Positions 34,090 through 42,984 of a stretch of DNA of 43,248 nt are shown here, piece after piece. The notes under the pieces were generated by a model. That model ran no database searches. It was not told where the DNA came from and was given only the letters and a program-made list of their open reading frames with translations. Every line of letters starts with the position of its first letter. The first letter of the stretch is position 1. Source of the DNA: Bacteroidota bacterium (GTDB lineage Bacteria > Bacteroidota > Bacteroidia > 2-12-FULL-35-15); assembly GCA_947466965.1 (NCBI GenBank), contig CANIFU010000020.1, forward strand, positions 1 to 43,248, written 5' to 3'. The translations under genes were made by a program, and so were the position numbers.

Positions 34090-34539
34090 TCAATTTTCCT
34101 CTGAAACAATTGGAAGTTTCTTCATAATTACAAGTCCAATTGCAATTAACGAGACAACCTTTACGGCATCAAATAGTATATACCAAACGTGGGGAGATTC
34201 ACGCTCAGGAATTTTACCCGCAATTAACAATAAGGCACGTTCATCCAAAACGGGCAACAGCCAGAAACATTCAAGTATCAATAAAAAAAGTACCACTGCA
34301 AAAAGTGAATTAACAATGAAGGTGAATATAGACTTTACCATTAAAATCACCAGGAGCGTACCGAAAACAATCTCAATTTTATTGAAAGCCTGAAAAACAT
34401 GACGACCAACATCCAAACCAACTGCCAGCGTTAAACTCGGAGCGGTAAATTTTACAGGCGCTTCTAAGAATGAAATACCTAAAATCATTCCTGCCCAGAT
34501 AAAACATAATAATACAGTATAGACCCGATTATTTTTCAT
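34090..34539 (-). CDS. Integral membrane protein of unknown function
   Basis: 149 residues with four membrane segments (about 7-24, 55-75, 76-96 and 122-143). The first loop carries SFLEAPVKFTAPSLTLAVGLDVGRHVFQAFNKIE; a small conserved F-L-E-x-P-x-K-F-like stretch at its start recalls DUF4149/TMEM205-type proteins. No function can be assigned. The ATG follows directly on the hemN stop, so it is the last gene of the operon. Confidence 0.7.
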   Translation of the reverse strand: MKNNRVYTVLLCFIWAGMILGISFLEAPVKFTAPSLTLAVGLDVGRHVFQAFNKIEIVFGTLLVILMVKSIFTFIVNSLFAVVLFLLILECFWLLPVLDERALLLIAGKIPERESPHVWYILFDAVKVVSLIAIGLVIMKKLPIVSEEN

Positions 34540-35895
34540 TTAAACAACACTACTGAATAGTTGAGATTGCGGTTTATTATCTAAAAGTCGTGCATCAAAA
34601 GCCATACATACATTACGTATAAAAGCACGCGATGTTTTTTTAATTTTCACAGAGGATTCGTCAAACTCAATCAGCTTATCTTTTTCCATTTCCGCTAAAA
34701 GTTTTACAGCTCTATATATAGATGAGGATTGAGAAGACGGATTACTCCAATCGGTTTTAAATTTACACATTAAATTTAGAATATGCTGACGAATGATCAG
34801 GTCTTCGGAAGTAAGAAAATGGCCTTTAATAATTGGCAAAACACCTTTATTTATTTTTTCATAGTACGCTTCCACCTTCTTTTCATTTTGTCCGAATGCA
34901 TTCCAGGTATCACTAATTGACGAAACGCCAAGTCCGACCATCAACTTTGAATAAGAATGAGTATATCCCATAAAATTCCGGTGCAACTTCCCTTTTTCTG
35001 ATGCTTTATACAAGGTATCCGATTTCAAGGAAAAATGATCCATCCCTATTTCCACATATCCACACTCAGCAAATTTCTCTTTGCCTATTTCATATAAGGC
35101 TCTTTTCTCTTCATCCACAGGTAAGTCGCGTTCCGTAAACTTACGTTGCCCAGGTTTGATCCATGGCACATGTGCGTAGCTGTAGAAAGCGATTCGATCA
35201 GGCAGCAGTAAATTCACTTTATTGATCGTATCAATTACACTTTTCCGGGTTTGGAGCGGCAAACCGTAGATAAGATCAAAATTGATGGATGTATATCCGA
35301 TATTTCTGGCTTGATTTACTACTTTTTCAACACTTTCAAAACTTTGAACACGGTTTACGATCTCTTGCACTTTAGGATCAAAATCCTGTATACCCAAACT
35401 CAGTCTCTTAAATCCAAGCTCAAACAAGGTTTTTAAGTGTTGATAGGTTGTATTATTCGGATGTGCTTCAAAACTAAATTCGGCATCATTACAAACAATA
35501 GCTTCCGACAAAACACCTTCGATCAATACTTTTAAATTGTCTGGTAAAAAAAAGGTAGGTGTACCTCCACCTAAATGAATTTCTTTGATACGTGGTTTGT
35601 CCTTAAACAAATTGAGATACAATTTCCATTCCTTAAGAACAGCTTGAAGATACACTGGCTCAACAGAATGATTTTTTGTTATCCGCGTATTGCATCCACA
35701 GTAGGTGCATAAACTTTCACAGAATGGCAAATGAATATAAATGGATATACCATCCGAAGCATTGGTTTCATCAAACGTGAATTTAACAGCATGCTCCCAA
35801 TCTGGCAGTTCAGGAACATCTGTATCCCAGTATGGGACTGTTGGATAACTGGTGTACCTCGGTCCGGCTACATTATATTTTTTGATCAGATTCAT
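34540..35895 (-). CDS. hemN: Oxygen-independent coproporphyrinogen III dehydrogenase
   Basis: Radical-SAM enzyme that makes protoporphyrinogen IX for haem when oxygen is scarce. 451 residues, the true HemN length. The 4Fe-4S site is C59-x3-C63-x2-C66 followed by G-C68 (FCESLCTYCGC), the form specific to HemN rather than HemW. Further on are EIHLGGGTPTFF and the C-terminal HemN domain (RRFMGYTHSYSKL-like HRNFMGYTHSY). It lies 3 bases after the PTPS-like gene. Being with cbb3 oxidase genes agrees with use at low oxygen. Confidence 0.95.
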   Translation of the reverse strand: MNLIKKYNVAGPRYTSYPTVPYWDTDVPELPDWEHAVKFTFDETNASDGISIYIHLPFCESLCTYCGCNTRITKNHSVEPVYLQAVLKEWKLYLNLFKDKPRIKEIHLGGGTPTFFLPDNLKVLIEGVLSEAIVCNDAEFSFEAHPNNTTYQHLKTLFELGFKRLSLGIQDFDPKVQEIVNRVQSFESVEKVVNQARNIGYTSINFDLIYGLPLQTRKSVIDTINKVNLLLPDRIAFYSYAHVPWIKPGQRKFTERDLPVDEEKRALYEIGKEKFAECGYVEIGMDHFSLKSDTLYKASEKGKLHRNFMGYTHSYSKLMVGLGVSSISDTWNAFGQNEKKVEAYYEKINKGVLPIIKGHFLTSEDLIIRQHILNLMCKFKTDWSNPSSQSSSIYRAVKLLAEMEKDKLIEFDESSVKIKKTSRAFIRNVCMAFDARLLDNKPQSQLFSSVV

Positions 35896-35898
35896 ATG

Positions 35899-36345
35899 TT
35901 ATAAATTATCATCCACATGCCATTCGGCATAAGAAGTTGGCGTTTCACGTAATTTTAAATGATGTAATTGAATTTCATCCGGCAACTGTTTTTTAATCCG
36001 GATAGCGATATCAATGAGCATATTCTCGCAGGTGGGTTGATAATCAACCAATACAAGCTTATTAAACAATGAATTATTCAGTGATAAATTTTTGTGCTCG
36101 GAACTTCCATTTAAAATAGTAGCATGATCAAGGCTCTCAACAATTGGTTTTACAATAGATTTAAGATCCGTAAAATCCATGATCATACCTTGTTTTGAAT
36201 TTCCCTGTGTAATGATAGGTTTCCCTTTTACTGTAACGGAAAGTTGATACGAGTGTCCATGAATATTTTTACAGGGACCATCGTATCCAAACAATGCATG
36301 CGCCATTTCGAAATTAAATTCCTTCGTTATTCGAATTATATTCAT
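35899..36345 (-). CDS. 6-Pyruvoyl-tetrahydropterin synthase / QueD family
   Basis: 148 residues. Zinc ligands H16, H29 and H31 (FEMAHALFG, CKNIHGHSY) and catalytic C25; DHATIL supplies the second His; the C-terminal LRETPTSYAEW holds the conserved Glu. In bacteria this usually makes 6-carboxy-tetrahydropterin for queuosine, but members also make pterins. The start codon follows directly on the stop of the rhodanese gene. Nothing else of the queuosine pathway is near, so the symbol queD is left open. Confidence 0.85.
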   Translation of the reverse strand: MNIIRITKEFNFEMAHALFGYDGPCKNIHGHSYQLSVTVKGKPIITQGNSKQGMIMDFTDLKSIVKPIVESLDHATILNGSSEHKNLSLNNSLFNKLVLVDYQPTCENMLIDIAIRIKKQLPDEIQLHHLKLRETPTSYAEWHVDDNL

Positions 36346-37713
36346 CTATTGTGCTTCTATTAATTCGGGGTGTTTTTCTTTTACAAGATTAATTCCACCT
36401 GTTACATTGAGTACTTTTTCAAATCCATTCCGTCTGAGCATAGAGCAAGCGATCATTGAACGATAACCACTTATACAATAAACTACGATCGTTTTATTTT
36501 TGTCAAGTTCAATCATTTTTTGATTCAATTCATGAAGAGAAATGTGAACAGATTCTTTGATTTTTGCCGTTTCTACTTCAGTAGATCTTCTTACGTCCAA
36601 AATAGTAAATACAGAATTGGCAAGTTTCAAATCAAGACTTTCAAATCCAACAGAACTAATTGTATCCGTTTTCCCTTTCCATGCGCCCATATCTGCAACG
36701 TATCCTTTCACGTTTTCAAATCCGATTCTAGCTAAGCGTGTAATCACTTCTTTTTCTCTTCCTTTATCGGCAACTATTACAAGAGGTTGTTCTATACTTA
36801 TCAATGTACCTACCCAAATAGCAAATTGCCCGTCCAGACCAATATTAACGGCACCGGCAATAAAACAAGAAGAAAATTCATCAGAAGAACGGGTATCCAA
36901 AACCATGGCACCGTTAGCCAATTCGTTTTCAATATCCCCAGAAGAAAGTGCTTTTAAGCATTTTTCATAAACCGAATCAAGGTTTTGGTATCCGTTGATA
37001 TTAATCTGTGCATCTTTAAAGAAATAAGCAGGAACGGGAGGCTGATCGCTTGTAACGATCCTCACAAATTCATCTTTGCTAATATTTCCAAGGGCATAAT
37101 TAAATTTTTTCTGCTCCCCGATTGTCGACATTGTTTCTTTCCCAAGATTTTTACCACAAGCAGAACCGGCTCCGTGTCCGGGATATACAATTACGGAATC
37201 AGACAATTTTTTAATCTTGTTTTCAAGTGAATCAAAAAGCATCGCTCCTAAAGTTTCTTTACTGAGGTTTCCACTCATTAGATCCGGGCGTCCAACATCT
37301 CCGATAAACAAGGTATCACCGCTAAAAAGTGCATACGGTAAATCCTGTTCATCGATCGCTAAAAAACAAGATGACTCAATTGTATGTCCGGGTGTATGAA
37401 GTACCTGAATTTTTATTTTTCCCAACTGAATCAATTCATCATCTTTTGCAATAAATGCGCTGTATTTTGGAGCCGCATTAGGACCGAAAACAATAATTGC
37501 GTCCGTTTTAGAAGCAAGATCAAGATGGCCGGAAACAAAATCAGCATGAAAATGCGAATTTAAAATATATTTTATTTTGGCATTTCTTTTTTTTGCGATA
37601 TCCATATAGATATCAATGTCACGCATTGGATCAACGATTGCAACAAGTCCTTCTGATTCGATATAATACGAAGCCTGTGCTAAACAGTTTGTATAAATTT
37701 GCTCTATGTACAT
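36346..37713 (-). CDS. Persulfide dioxygenase-like MBL hydrolase with two rhodanese domains
   Basis: 455 residues. Residues 1-235 are an ETHE1/Blh-type metallo-beta-lactamase domain: H54-x-H56-x-D58 in SHFHADFVSGH, LHTPGHT, and SGDTLFIGDVGRPDL. Two rhodanese domains follow: the first (DTRSSDEF..., from about 270) lacks the active Cys, having VADKGREKE at that place; the second has the active loop YCISGYRS with C413. This is the MBL-rhodanese-rhodanese order of CstB-type sulfur enzymes, which oxidise persulfides or make thiosulfate. It overlaps the PLP-decarboxylase gene by 10 bases. Being in a cbb3 operon suggests sulfide detoxification to protect the oxidase. Confidence 0.85.
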   Translation of the reverse strand: MYIEQIYTNCLAQASYYIESEGLVAIVDPMRDIDIYMDIAKKRNAKIKYILNSHFHADFVSGHLDLASKTDAIIVFGPNAAPKYSAFIAKDDELIQLGKIKIQVLHTPGHTIESSCFLAIDEQDLPYALFSGDTLFIGDVGRPDLMSGNLSKETLGAMLFDSLENKIKKLSDSVIVYPGHGAGSACGKNLGKETMSTIGEQKKFNYALGNISKDEFVRIVTSDQPPVPAYFFKDAQININGYQNLDSVYEKCLKALSSGDIENELANGAMVLDTRSSDEFSSCFIAGAVNIGLDGQFAIWVGTLISIEQPLVIVADKGREKEVITRLARIGFENVKGYVADMGAWKGKTDTISSVGFESLDLKLANSVFTILDVRRSTEVETAKIKESVHISLHELNQKMIELDKNKTIVVYCISGYRSMIACSMLRRNGFEKVLNVTGGINLVKEKHPELIEAQ

Positions 37714-38963
37714 GGTTGTGTTTTTAAGTTAATTTCCGTTTGTAGTTCATTTATAAAAGAATCTAAAGTTCCTTGTTTGACATGCGGCATAATTACTATT
37801 TTATACCACTTGGGGGTATGTTCATAGCTGTCCGAAACCAAATGATATTTTTTTGCAAGTGCATCAGGGATAAAACTACTTTTTATAGCAATAATATTTA
37901 AGTGTTGATTTCTGAAATAGAACACATTCAAAGCATCTAATTTTGAACATAACCGTTCAGCTTTATCATTCAGTAGCTGCATTTTCAGCTTCCACCCTTC
38001 TGATCCGTGAATCTGCAAAATCATCCATACTGCAACAGCATTGGCACCAGAACGGCTTCCACACAATGTATAATCTTTTCCAGGAACATATTGCGCTTCA
38101 TTGGTGCAAACATATTCCATGTATCCTTTCCGGATCAGAAATATTCCAGTACCATATGGTGATTGCAACATTTTATGACCATCAATAGTAATAGAATTAA
38201 TGTGTGGATTTTGAAAATTAAATTTATTCTCCGGATTTGTAAATGGATAAATAAAACCTCCAAATGCGGCATCGATATGCAATTTAAAAGACAACTCTTC
38301 AGAAACAAAGTATTCTGTAATGGAAGAAATATCATCAACAGAACCAAACATCGTTGTCGAAAGATTCAGAACAACTATAAAATGTTTTATTCCATTTATT
38401 TGTGCAGCTTTTATTTTCCTGGACAATTCATCAAGTTTTATCTTTCTTGTATTTTCTTCAACACTCAAAACAATTGAAGCAAGGTTCAACAGATTAGCAC
38501 CTTTGGGCATGGAATAGTGGCTATCTTCAGAATAAACGATAGCAATATCATCGACCGAAGCATTTTTTTCTTTCATAAAATAATTACGATAAATCCACAA
38601 CGCCTGAATATTTGCTTCCGTTCCTCCAGAAGCAACATATCCATCTTGTCCTTGAGAGTTACCACCAAATATTTCTTCAGCACACATTCGGATTAAATCG
38701 ATCTCAATATTCTGAGTCCCTTTAAAAACGTCCTCGTGATCCTGTTCAGTTAAGGTATGACAACCGATGTGATTAGGATTAGCTATGAGAGTAGATAAAA
38801 ATGGAGCATCATCTAAAAAGGGTGCATCATCATAAAATGTCTCTCTGTCGAGATAGGTTCCTGGCAACCCCAGAATATTTGTTGAGTCATAGCTGGAATT
38901 TTCATTTAAAGCATTAAAAACAATGCGTTTAATATCATCATGACTATGTCTCTTCCAATACAT
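37704..38963 (-). CDS. PLP-dependent group II decarboxylase-like protein
   Basis: 419 residues, pyridoxal-phosphate fold type I. Phosphate loop SGGTEAN (112-118), cofactor-stacking H149 (EDSHYS), D231 in HIDAAFGG, and Schiff-base K264 in IDGHKMLQSPYGTG. These place it with glutamate/tyrosine/aromatic amino acid decarboxylases; the C-terminal domain is shorter than in GAD, and the substrate is unknown. It has an internal direct repeat DDAPFLDDAPFL at 45-56. It lies 1 base after the TauE/SafE-like gene. Its link with the oxidase genes is unclear; amine production or sulfur amino acid metabolism (such as cysteine sulfinate) are possibilities only. Confidence 0.82.
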   Translation of the reverse strand: MYWKRHSHDDIKRIVFNALNENSSYDSTNILGLPGTYLDRETFYDDAPFLDDAPFLSTLIANPNHIGCHTLTEQDHEDVFKGTQNIEIDLIRMCAEEIFGGNSQGQDGYVASGGTEANIQALWIYRNYFMKEKNASVDDIAIVYSEDSHYSMPKGANLLNLASIVLSVEENTRKIKLDELSRKIKAAQINGIKHFIVVLNLSTTMFGSVDDISSITEYFVSEELSFKLHIDAAFGGFIYPFTNPENKFNFQNPHINSITIDGHKMLQSPYGTGIFLIRKGYMEYVCTNEAQYVPGKDYTLCGSRSGANAVAVWMILQIHGSEGWKLKMQLLNDKAERLCSKLDALNVFYFRNQHLNIIAIKSSFIPDALAKKYHLVSDSYEHTPKWYKIVIMPHVKQGTLDSFINELQTEINLKTQPCT

Positions 38964-38964
38964 C

Positions 38965-39675
38965 TTATTTATGACAACATTTAGAACATTTAGGAGCAGT
39001 AGAAGACATTTCAGGGCTTACATAAGGAATACCTAAATTTAATCCTCTGAGAATTAATAGCAATGCCATAAAAACTACAAATACAGGAACCGCTTTATTG
39101 AATCTTGATCTGAAATTTACACTGATAGAACTGCTCAACAATGCAAGCGCGAGCATGGCAGGCAATGTTCCCAAACCGAAAAGAAACATAAAAAAACCAC
39201 CATCTAAACTATTACCAGTTGAAATAGCTCCCGCAATACCCAGATAAACCAAACCACAAGGAAGTAGTCCGTTTAAAGTACCGATAAAAAAAAGTGAAGA
39301 GTAACCGCTTTTTTTAAATAGGATGGCTAATTTCTGTTTGACTTTTCCCATGTAGAAATAAATGAACGAAGTAAGCTTAAATCTATTTGAAATTTTAGAC
39401 GGAAGAAAAACCATGATTAGAATTAAAACACCGATTGTGATCGATAACGCTTGCTGATATCCGGCAAACACGAAACTTTGTCCCAGTAAACCAAACAAGG
39501 CACCTAATAATGCATACGTAAATGCCCTGCCAAAATTGTAAAGCAAGGCACCTGAAATTTTTGAAAAAAGACTTTCTCTATTCAGAGGTAAAGCAAGCGC
39601 AATAGGTCCGCACATTCCTACGCAGTGAAAACTTCCTAAAAAACCCAATGTAAGTGCCGTCCAGAATATGGTCAT
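38965..39675 (-). CDS. TauE/SafE-like (DsbD_2 type) membrane protein, likely for cbb3 maturation
   Basis: 236 residues with six membrane segments. The N-terminus has GFLGSFHCVGMCGPIALALP, a His/Cys motif that may bind copper, and the C-terminus has a short Cys cluster PKCSKCCHK. Members in this position of cco clusters are annotated as sulfite exporter TauE/SafE-type proteins and are thought to help with copper or assembly. It overlaps fixH by 4 bases. No CcoI Cu-ATPase or CcoS is seen in the window. Confidence 0.82.
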   Translation of the reverse strand: MTIFWTALTLGFLGSFHCVGMCGPIALALPLNRESLFSKISGALLYNFGRAFTYALLGALFGLLGQSFVFAGYQQALSITIGVLILIMVFLPSKISNRFKLTSFIYFYMGKVKQKLAILFKKSGYSSLFFIGTLNGLLPCGLVYLGIAGAISTGNSLDGGFFMFLFGLGTLPAMLALALLSSSISVNFRSRFNKAVPVFVVFMALLLILRGLNLGIPYVSPEMSSTAPKCSKCCHK

Positions 39676-40130
39676 TGCAGATAAGGAATTACTATAGTTT
39701 CTTCAGAAAAATAAGGTGTATTATCCACACTCCACGAAACCTGCATCTTATACATCCCCTTACTTAAAGATTTAAGATCAATTTTCTGGTTCAGGTCTGC
39801 ATCAAGTTTAATTTCAGTTTTTAAATCCTTGGAAGAATCGGATGGTCTGAAAAACAAAACATTTCCGGATACAACACGATCTTTAAATTCAGTTGGGAAA
39901 TGAATTACAAAAAAATTATCCTCAATAGAATGATCGACCTTCCCTGATAGCGCGTTTGCATTATTCATTTCATCGATCTTCGTTTGAAAAACCAATTCTT
40001 TATCATAATAATCATCACTCACCAACTCAATTTTCTGGCGCATACTCAACGTTATCATTACTGCTATCAATGCTACAAATCCGATATATAGCATTGCGAT
40101 TCTGGTACCCCAATTAAGTTTCAGCATCAT
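39672..40130 (-). CDS. fixH: cbb3 oxidase assembly protein FixH/CcoH
   Basis: 152 residues: one N-terminal membrane anchor (about 8-28, WGTRIAMLYIGFVALIAVMITLSM) and a periplasmic domain with the FixH pattern SDDYYDKELVFQTKIDEMNNA and a later KMQVSWSVDNTPYFSEETI. FixH helps assemble the cbb3 oxidase. It is 8 bases after ccoG and overlaps the TauE/SafE-like gene. Confidence 0.9.
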   Translation of the reverse strand: MMLKLNWGTRIAMLYIGFVALIAVMITLSMRQKIELVSDDYYDKELVFQTKIDEMNNANALSGKVDHSIEDNFFVIHFPTEFKDRVVSGNVLFFRPSDSSKDLKTEIKLDADLNQKIDLKSLSKGMYKMQVSWSVDNTPYFSEETIVIPYLQ

Positions 40131-40138
40131 TATAAAAT

Positions 40139-41557
40139 TTAGTTTGGAATTGATCTTGAATTAGGTCCGAGAAAATTAGTTTTAACAGATTCTATCTTTT
40201 TCCCTTCTGTATAAACACCAATCTCCAGTTCTGTTTTCCTATTTTTAAGTACTTGACGGTCAATGATCACAAAAAACTCTCCACTTGTAATATTTTCTTT
40301 TTGCACATAAAGGGTATCTTTTCCTACCATTTTTATTTCACCTTTCAAAGATTCTAACCTCAAAATTACAGGCAAGAGATTATGTGTTTTATTAACCAGT
40401 TTAATGTTATACAAATTGCTTATTCTATTGTTCGGTTGTTCCTGATACAACATCCCGGGAGTTCTCATCACGGTTGTTTCCACATCAGACCTGCTAGCTA
40501 ACAAAACAACCAATATACCTAACAAGAGAATCAATACCGCAGAATACGCTATTATACGGGAGGTAATTTTAAGTTTTTGCTTATTTGCAATTCCGTTTTC
40601 CGAATCAAAACGAATCAGTCCTTCCGGCAAACCAACACTGTTCATCATGTGATCACAGGCATCGATACAGGCGGTACAATTAATACATTCTAACTGTGTA
40701 CCATTTCTGATATCAATTCCTGTAGGGCAAACTTTAACGCACTGCGCACAATCAATACAATCTCCAGTTGTTCTTACTTCGTTCTTTTTAAATTTAGATC
40801 TGCTTTCACCACGGATATAATCATAAGCAACAATAATGGAGTTTTTATCGAGTAACACACCTTGTAAACGACCATAAGGACAAACGACAATACAAACCTG
40901 CTCTCTGAACCACAGATAAACAAAAAAGAAAACAGAAGTAAAAATCAACAATGAAATAAATGTACCTACATTAGTGGCTAACCCTTCGCGATATAATTGA
41001 AACAGGTCGTCAACACTAATGATATAAGCTAAAAAAGTATTTGCGATAACAAAAGAGACTAAAAAAAAAGCACTTATTTTTAAACTTTTTTTAATCACTT
41101 TATCGGAGTCCCATGGCTTTTTGTTCAAGGCTTTCTGACGGCTGGCATCACCTTCGATCCAATATTCAATTTTCCTGAAAACCATTTCCATAAAAATTGT
41201 TTGGGGACAGGCCCAGCCACAAAAAACCCTCCCAAAAACAACGGTAAATAAAACAATAAAAACAATGAACGTAAGCATTCCTAATACAAAAAGAAAAAGA
41301 TCCTGGGGCCAAAAAACGGCCCCGAATAAAATAAATTTCCTTGCAGGAATATTAACTAAGAAAAGCGGCTCTCCCCCTACTTTAATAAAAGGCAATGAAA
41401 AAAATACAATTAAATAAGCAATACTCAGGAGCGTTCTTTTGTTATATAAAGAACCAGCAGGTTTTTGTGCATAGATCCATGACCGTTTACCCTCCTCATC
41501 TATTGTTCCAATCGAATCACGAAACGACTCACTACTTTTTTGATCCTGATCCTTCAT
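40139..41557 (-). CDS. ccoG: cbb3 oxidase accessory ferredoxin CcoG/FixG
   Basis: 472 residues. Membrane protein (five hydrophobic segments) with GWACPQTIFMEMVFRKIEYWIEG and CPYGRLQGVLLDKNS, then two ferredoxin-type clusters CIDCAQCVKVCPTGIDIR and ECINCTACIDACD, and an Ig-like C-terminal domain with LESLKGEIK and LGPN. CcoG is a Cu(II) reductase that supplies copper to cbb3 oxidase. Five bases after ccoP, so cotranscribed. Confidence 0.95.
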   Translation of the reverse strand: MKDQDQKSSESFRDSIGTIDEEGKRSWIYAQKPAGSLYNKRTLLSIAYLIVFFSLPFIKVGGEPLFLVNIPARKFILFGAVFWPQDLFLFVLGMLTFIVFIVLFTVVFGRVFCGWACPQTIFMEMVFRKIEYWIEGDASRQKALNKKPWDSDKVIKKSLKISAFFLVSFVIANTFLAYIISVDDLFQLYREGLATNVGTFISLLIFTSVFFFVYLWFREQVCIVVCPYGRLQGVLLDKNSIIVAYDYIRGESRSKFKKNEVRTTGDCIDCAQCVKVCPTGIDIRNGTQLECINCTACIDACDHMMNSVGLPEGLIRFDSENGIANKQKLKITSRIIAYSAVLILLLGILVVLLASRSDVETTVMRTPGMLYQEQPNNRISNLYNIKLVNKTHNLLPVILRLESLKGEIKMVGKDTLYVQKENITSGEFFVIIDRQVLKNRKTELEIGVYTEGKKIESVKTNFLGPNSRSIPN

Positions 41558-41562
41558 ATTTA

Positions 41563-42786
41563 TTATTTATTCCCAACCTTAATACTATCCAATTTAGGTA
41601 ACATTGTTTTTAAACTATCGACAGCAGCAGAATCTGTGGCAACCGAATCCTGAATTGCACTAACTTCTGAATACAATTCCCCTTGTTTTTCTTTTTGATT
41701 AGGAGGATTTGTTCCCAATAAGTTCTTAATATAACTGGATAATTCATTGATTTTTTTTGGGGATAAGTCTGCCTGCCATGACTTCATACCTTTATCAGGC
41801 CAACCATATTTAATTGTAGTAAAAATATCTTTCAGACTACCACCATGCACCCAATAATTATCTGTAAGATTTGGCCCTACTCCACCTTCACCAAGTTGAC
41901 CATGACAAGCAGCGCAATTTTCTTTGAACAATTTTTCGGCCTCTTGTAATTCATGTTTGTCTGTAATCATTTTAACATTTTCTTCAGAAACATTATCAGA
42001 CATCAATTTTTGAAATGCTTCTTTTGCCTCATGAGCAGCTTTTACCGATTTATTGTATTCAGCAATCTGGAGGTCGCCAGTTGAGGAAACATGAAAGTGC
42101 ACTAGATAAAAAAAAGCAAAAACAATTGTCATGTAAAAACCATATTTCCACCAAGGAGGAAGATCATTATCAAGTTCTCGAATACCATCATATTCATGGT
42201 CGAACATAATTGCACCTTCATCTTCAATTGAAACAGAAGCATTAAACTTATCTAAGAGTGAAGGTGCTTCTACTTCTGCAGACACAGGCTCTTCAACGCT
42301 TACTCTTTCTGCTTTTGCAAGTAGTTTTATCAAATTTATGAGTACAGCTATGATAACTAGTTCTAAAGCTATTAATGTCAGCAATAAATAAAACAAGCCT
42401 TCACTTAACCCTCCAATTCCAGCTTCAACGTTGAAACTCAAAAAAGCTTGTTGAGCAATTGATGTTTTGCTTGAAAAAAACAAAAGGCCAAAAACCACAC
42501 CAACAATCTTCATGTTGTTATTGTTTTTTCTTCTCTCTTTTGTTACTTCACCAACATTTTTTAGAACATCCCCTAAAACGGAAATAATAATAATTAACAA
42601 AACAATAATACTTAGCATTGCCAAAAAGAGAGGATTTGAAAACAATAACAATGTATCATAATTATCGTCTTTTATGTTCGAATGGGCAAAACCGCTCATT
42701 GTTATTAAAAGTATCATACCAGTCAGAATATACTTCAGAGTAATCTTACGGTTGAAAGAAATTTTGTCGAAAATATTTTTTTTCAT
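41563..42786 (-). CDS. ccoP: cbb3-type cytochrome c oxidase subunit CcoP (Bacteroidota form, single haem)
   Basis: 407 residues from the ATG at 42786; a longer start at 42816 overlaps ccoQ and adds 10 polar residues. The canonical CcoP begins only at about 200 with YDGIRELDNDLPPWWKYGFY and a membrane anchor. The first 200 residues hold about four extra membrane segments. One cytochrome c domain follows, with CAACH (haem ligand His), GEGGVGPNLTDNYWVHGG and KGMKSW (Met ligand). Usual CcoP has two haems c, so one is missing or lost in this lineage. It takes electrons to CcoO and CcoN in the low-oxygen terminal oxidase. Confidence 0.93.
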   Translation of the reverse strand: MKKNIFDKISFNRKITLKYILTGMILLITMSGFAHSNIKDDNYDTLLLFSNPLFLAMLSIIVLLIIIISVLGDVLKNVGEVTKERRKNNNNMKIVGVVFGLLFFSSKTSIAQQAFLSFNVEAGIGGLSEGLFYLLLTLIALELVIIAVLINLIKLLAKAERVSVEEPVSAEVEAPSLLDKFNASVSIEDEGAIMFDHEYDGIRELDNDLPPWWKYGFYMTIVFAFFYLVHFHVSSTGDLQIAEYNKSVKAAHEAKEAFQKLMSDNVSEENVKMITDKHELQEAEKLFKENCAACHGQLGEGGVGPNLTDNYWVHGGSLKDIFTTIKYGWPDKGMKSWQADLSPKKINELSSYIKNLLGTNPPNQKEKQGELYSEVSAIQDSVATDSAAVDSLKTMLPKLDSIKVGNK

Positions 42787-42799
42787 AAATAAAATAGTA

Positions 42800-42979
42800 T
42801 TACTGTTTTGACTCATTTGATTCGTTCATTGGAATATTTTTCATTTCCATAATTCTTTTTTTGTCTACTTTCAAAACCCAGATTGTAAGCACAACAAAAA
42901 AAGAAAAAAATAAGGTTAATGAAATCAATGGAAACACTTCAATTCCCGCTATTGATTCTAAATAATTAATAAATTTCAT
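42800..42979 (-). CDS. ccoQ: cbb3 oxidase small subunit CcoQ
   Basis: 59 residues. One membrane segment (about 16-38, FPLISLTLFFSFFVVLTIWVL) after MKFINYLESIAGIE, then the charged tail KVDKKRIMEM. That is the CcoQ/FixQ layout. It lies 5 bases after ccoO and 13 before ccoP. Confidence 0.85.
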   Translation of the reverse strand: MKFINYLESIAGIEVFPLISLTLFFSFFVVLTIWVLKVDKKRIMEMKNIPMNESNESKQ

Positions 42980-42984
42980 ATTCG

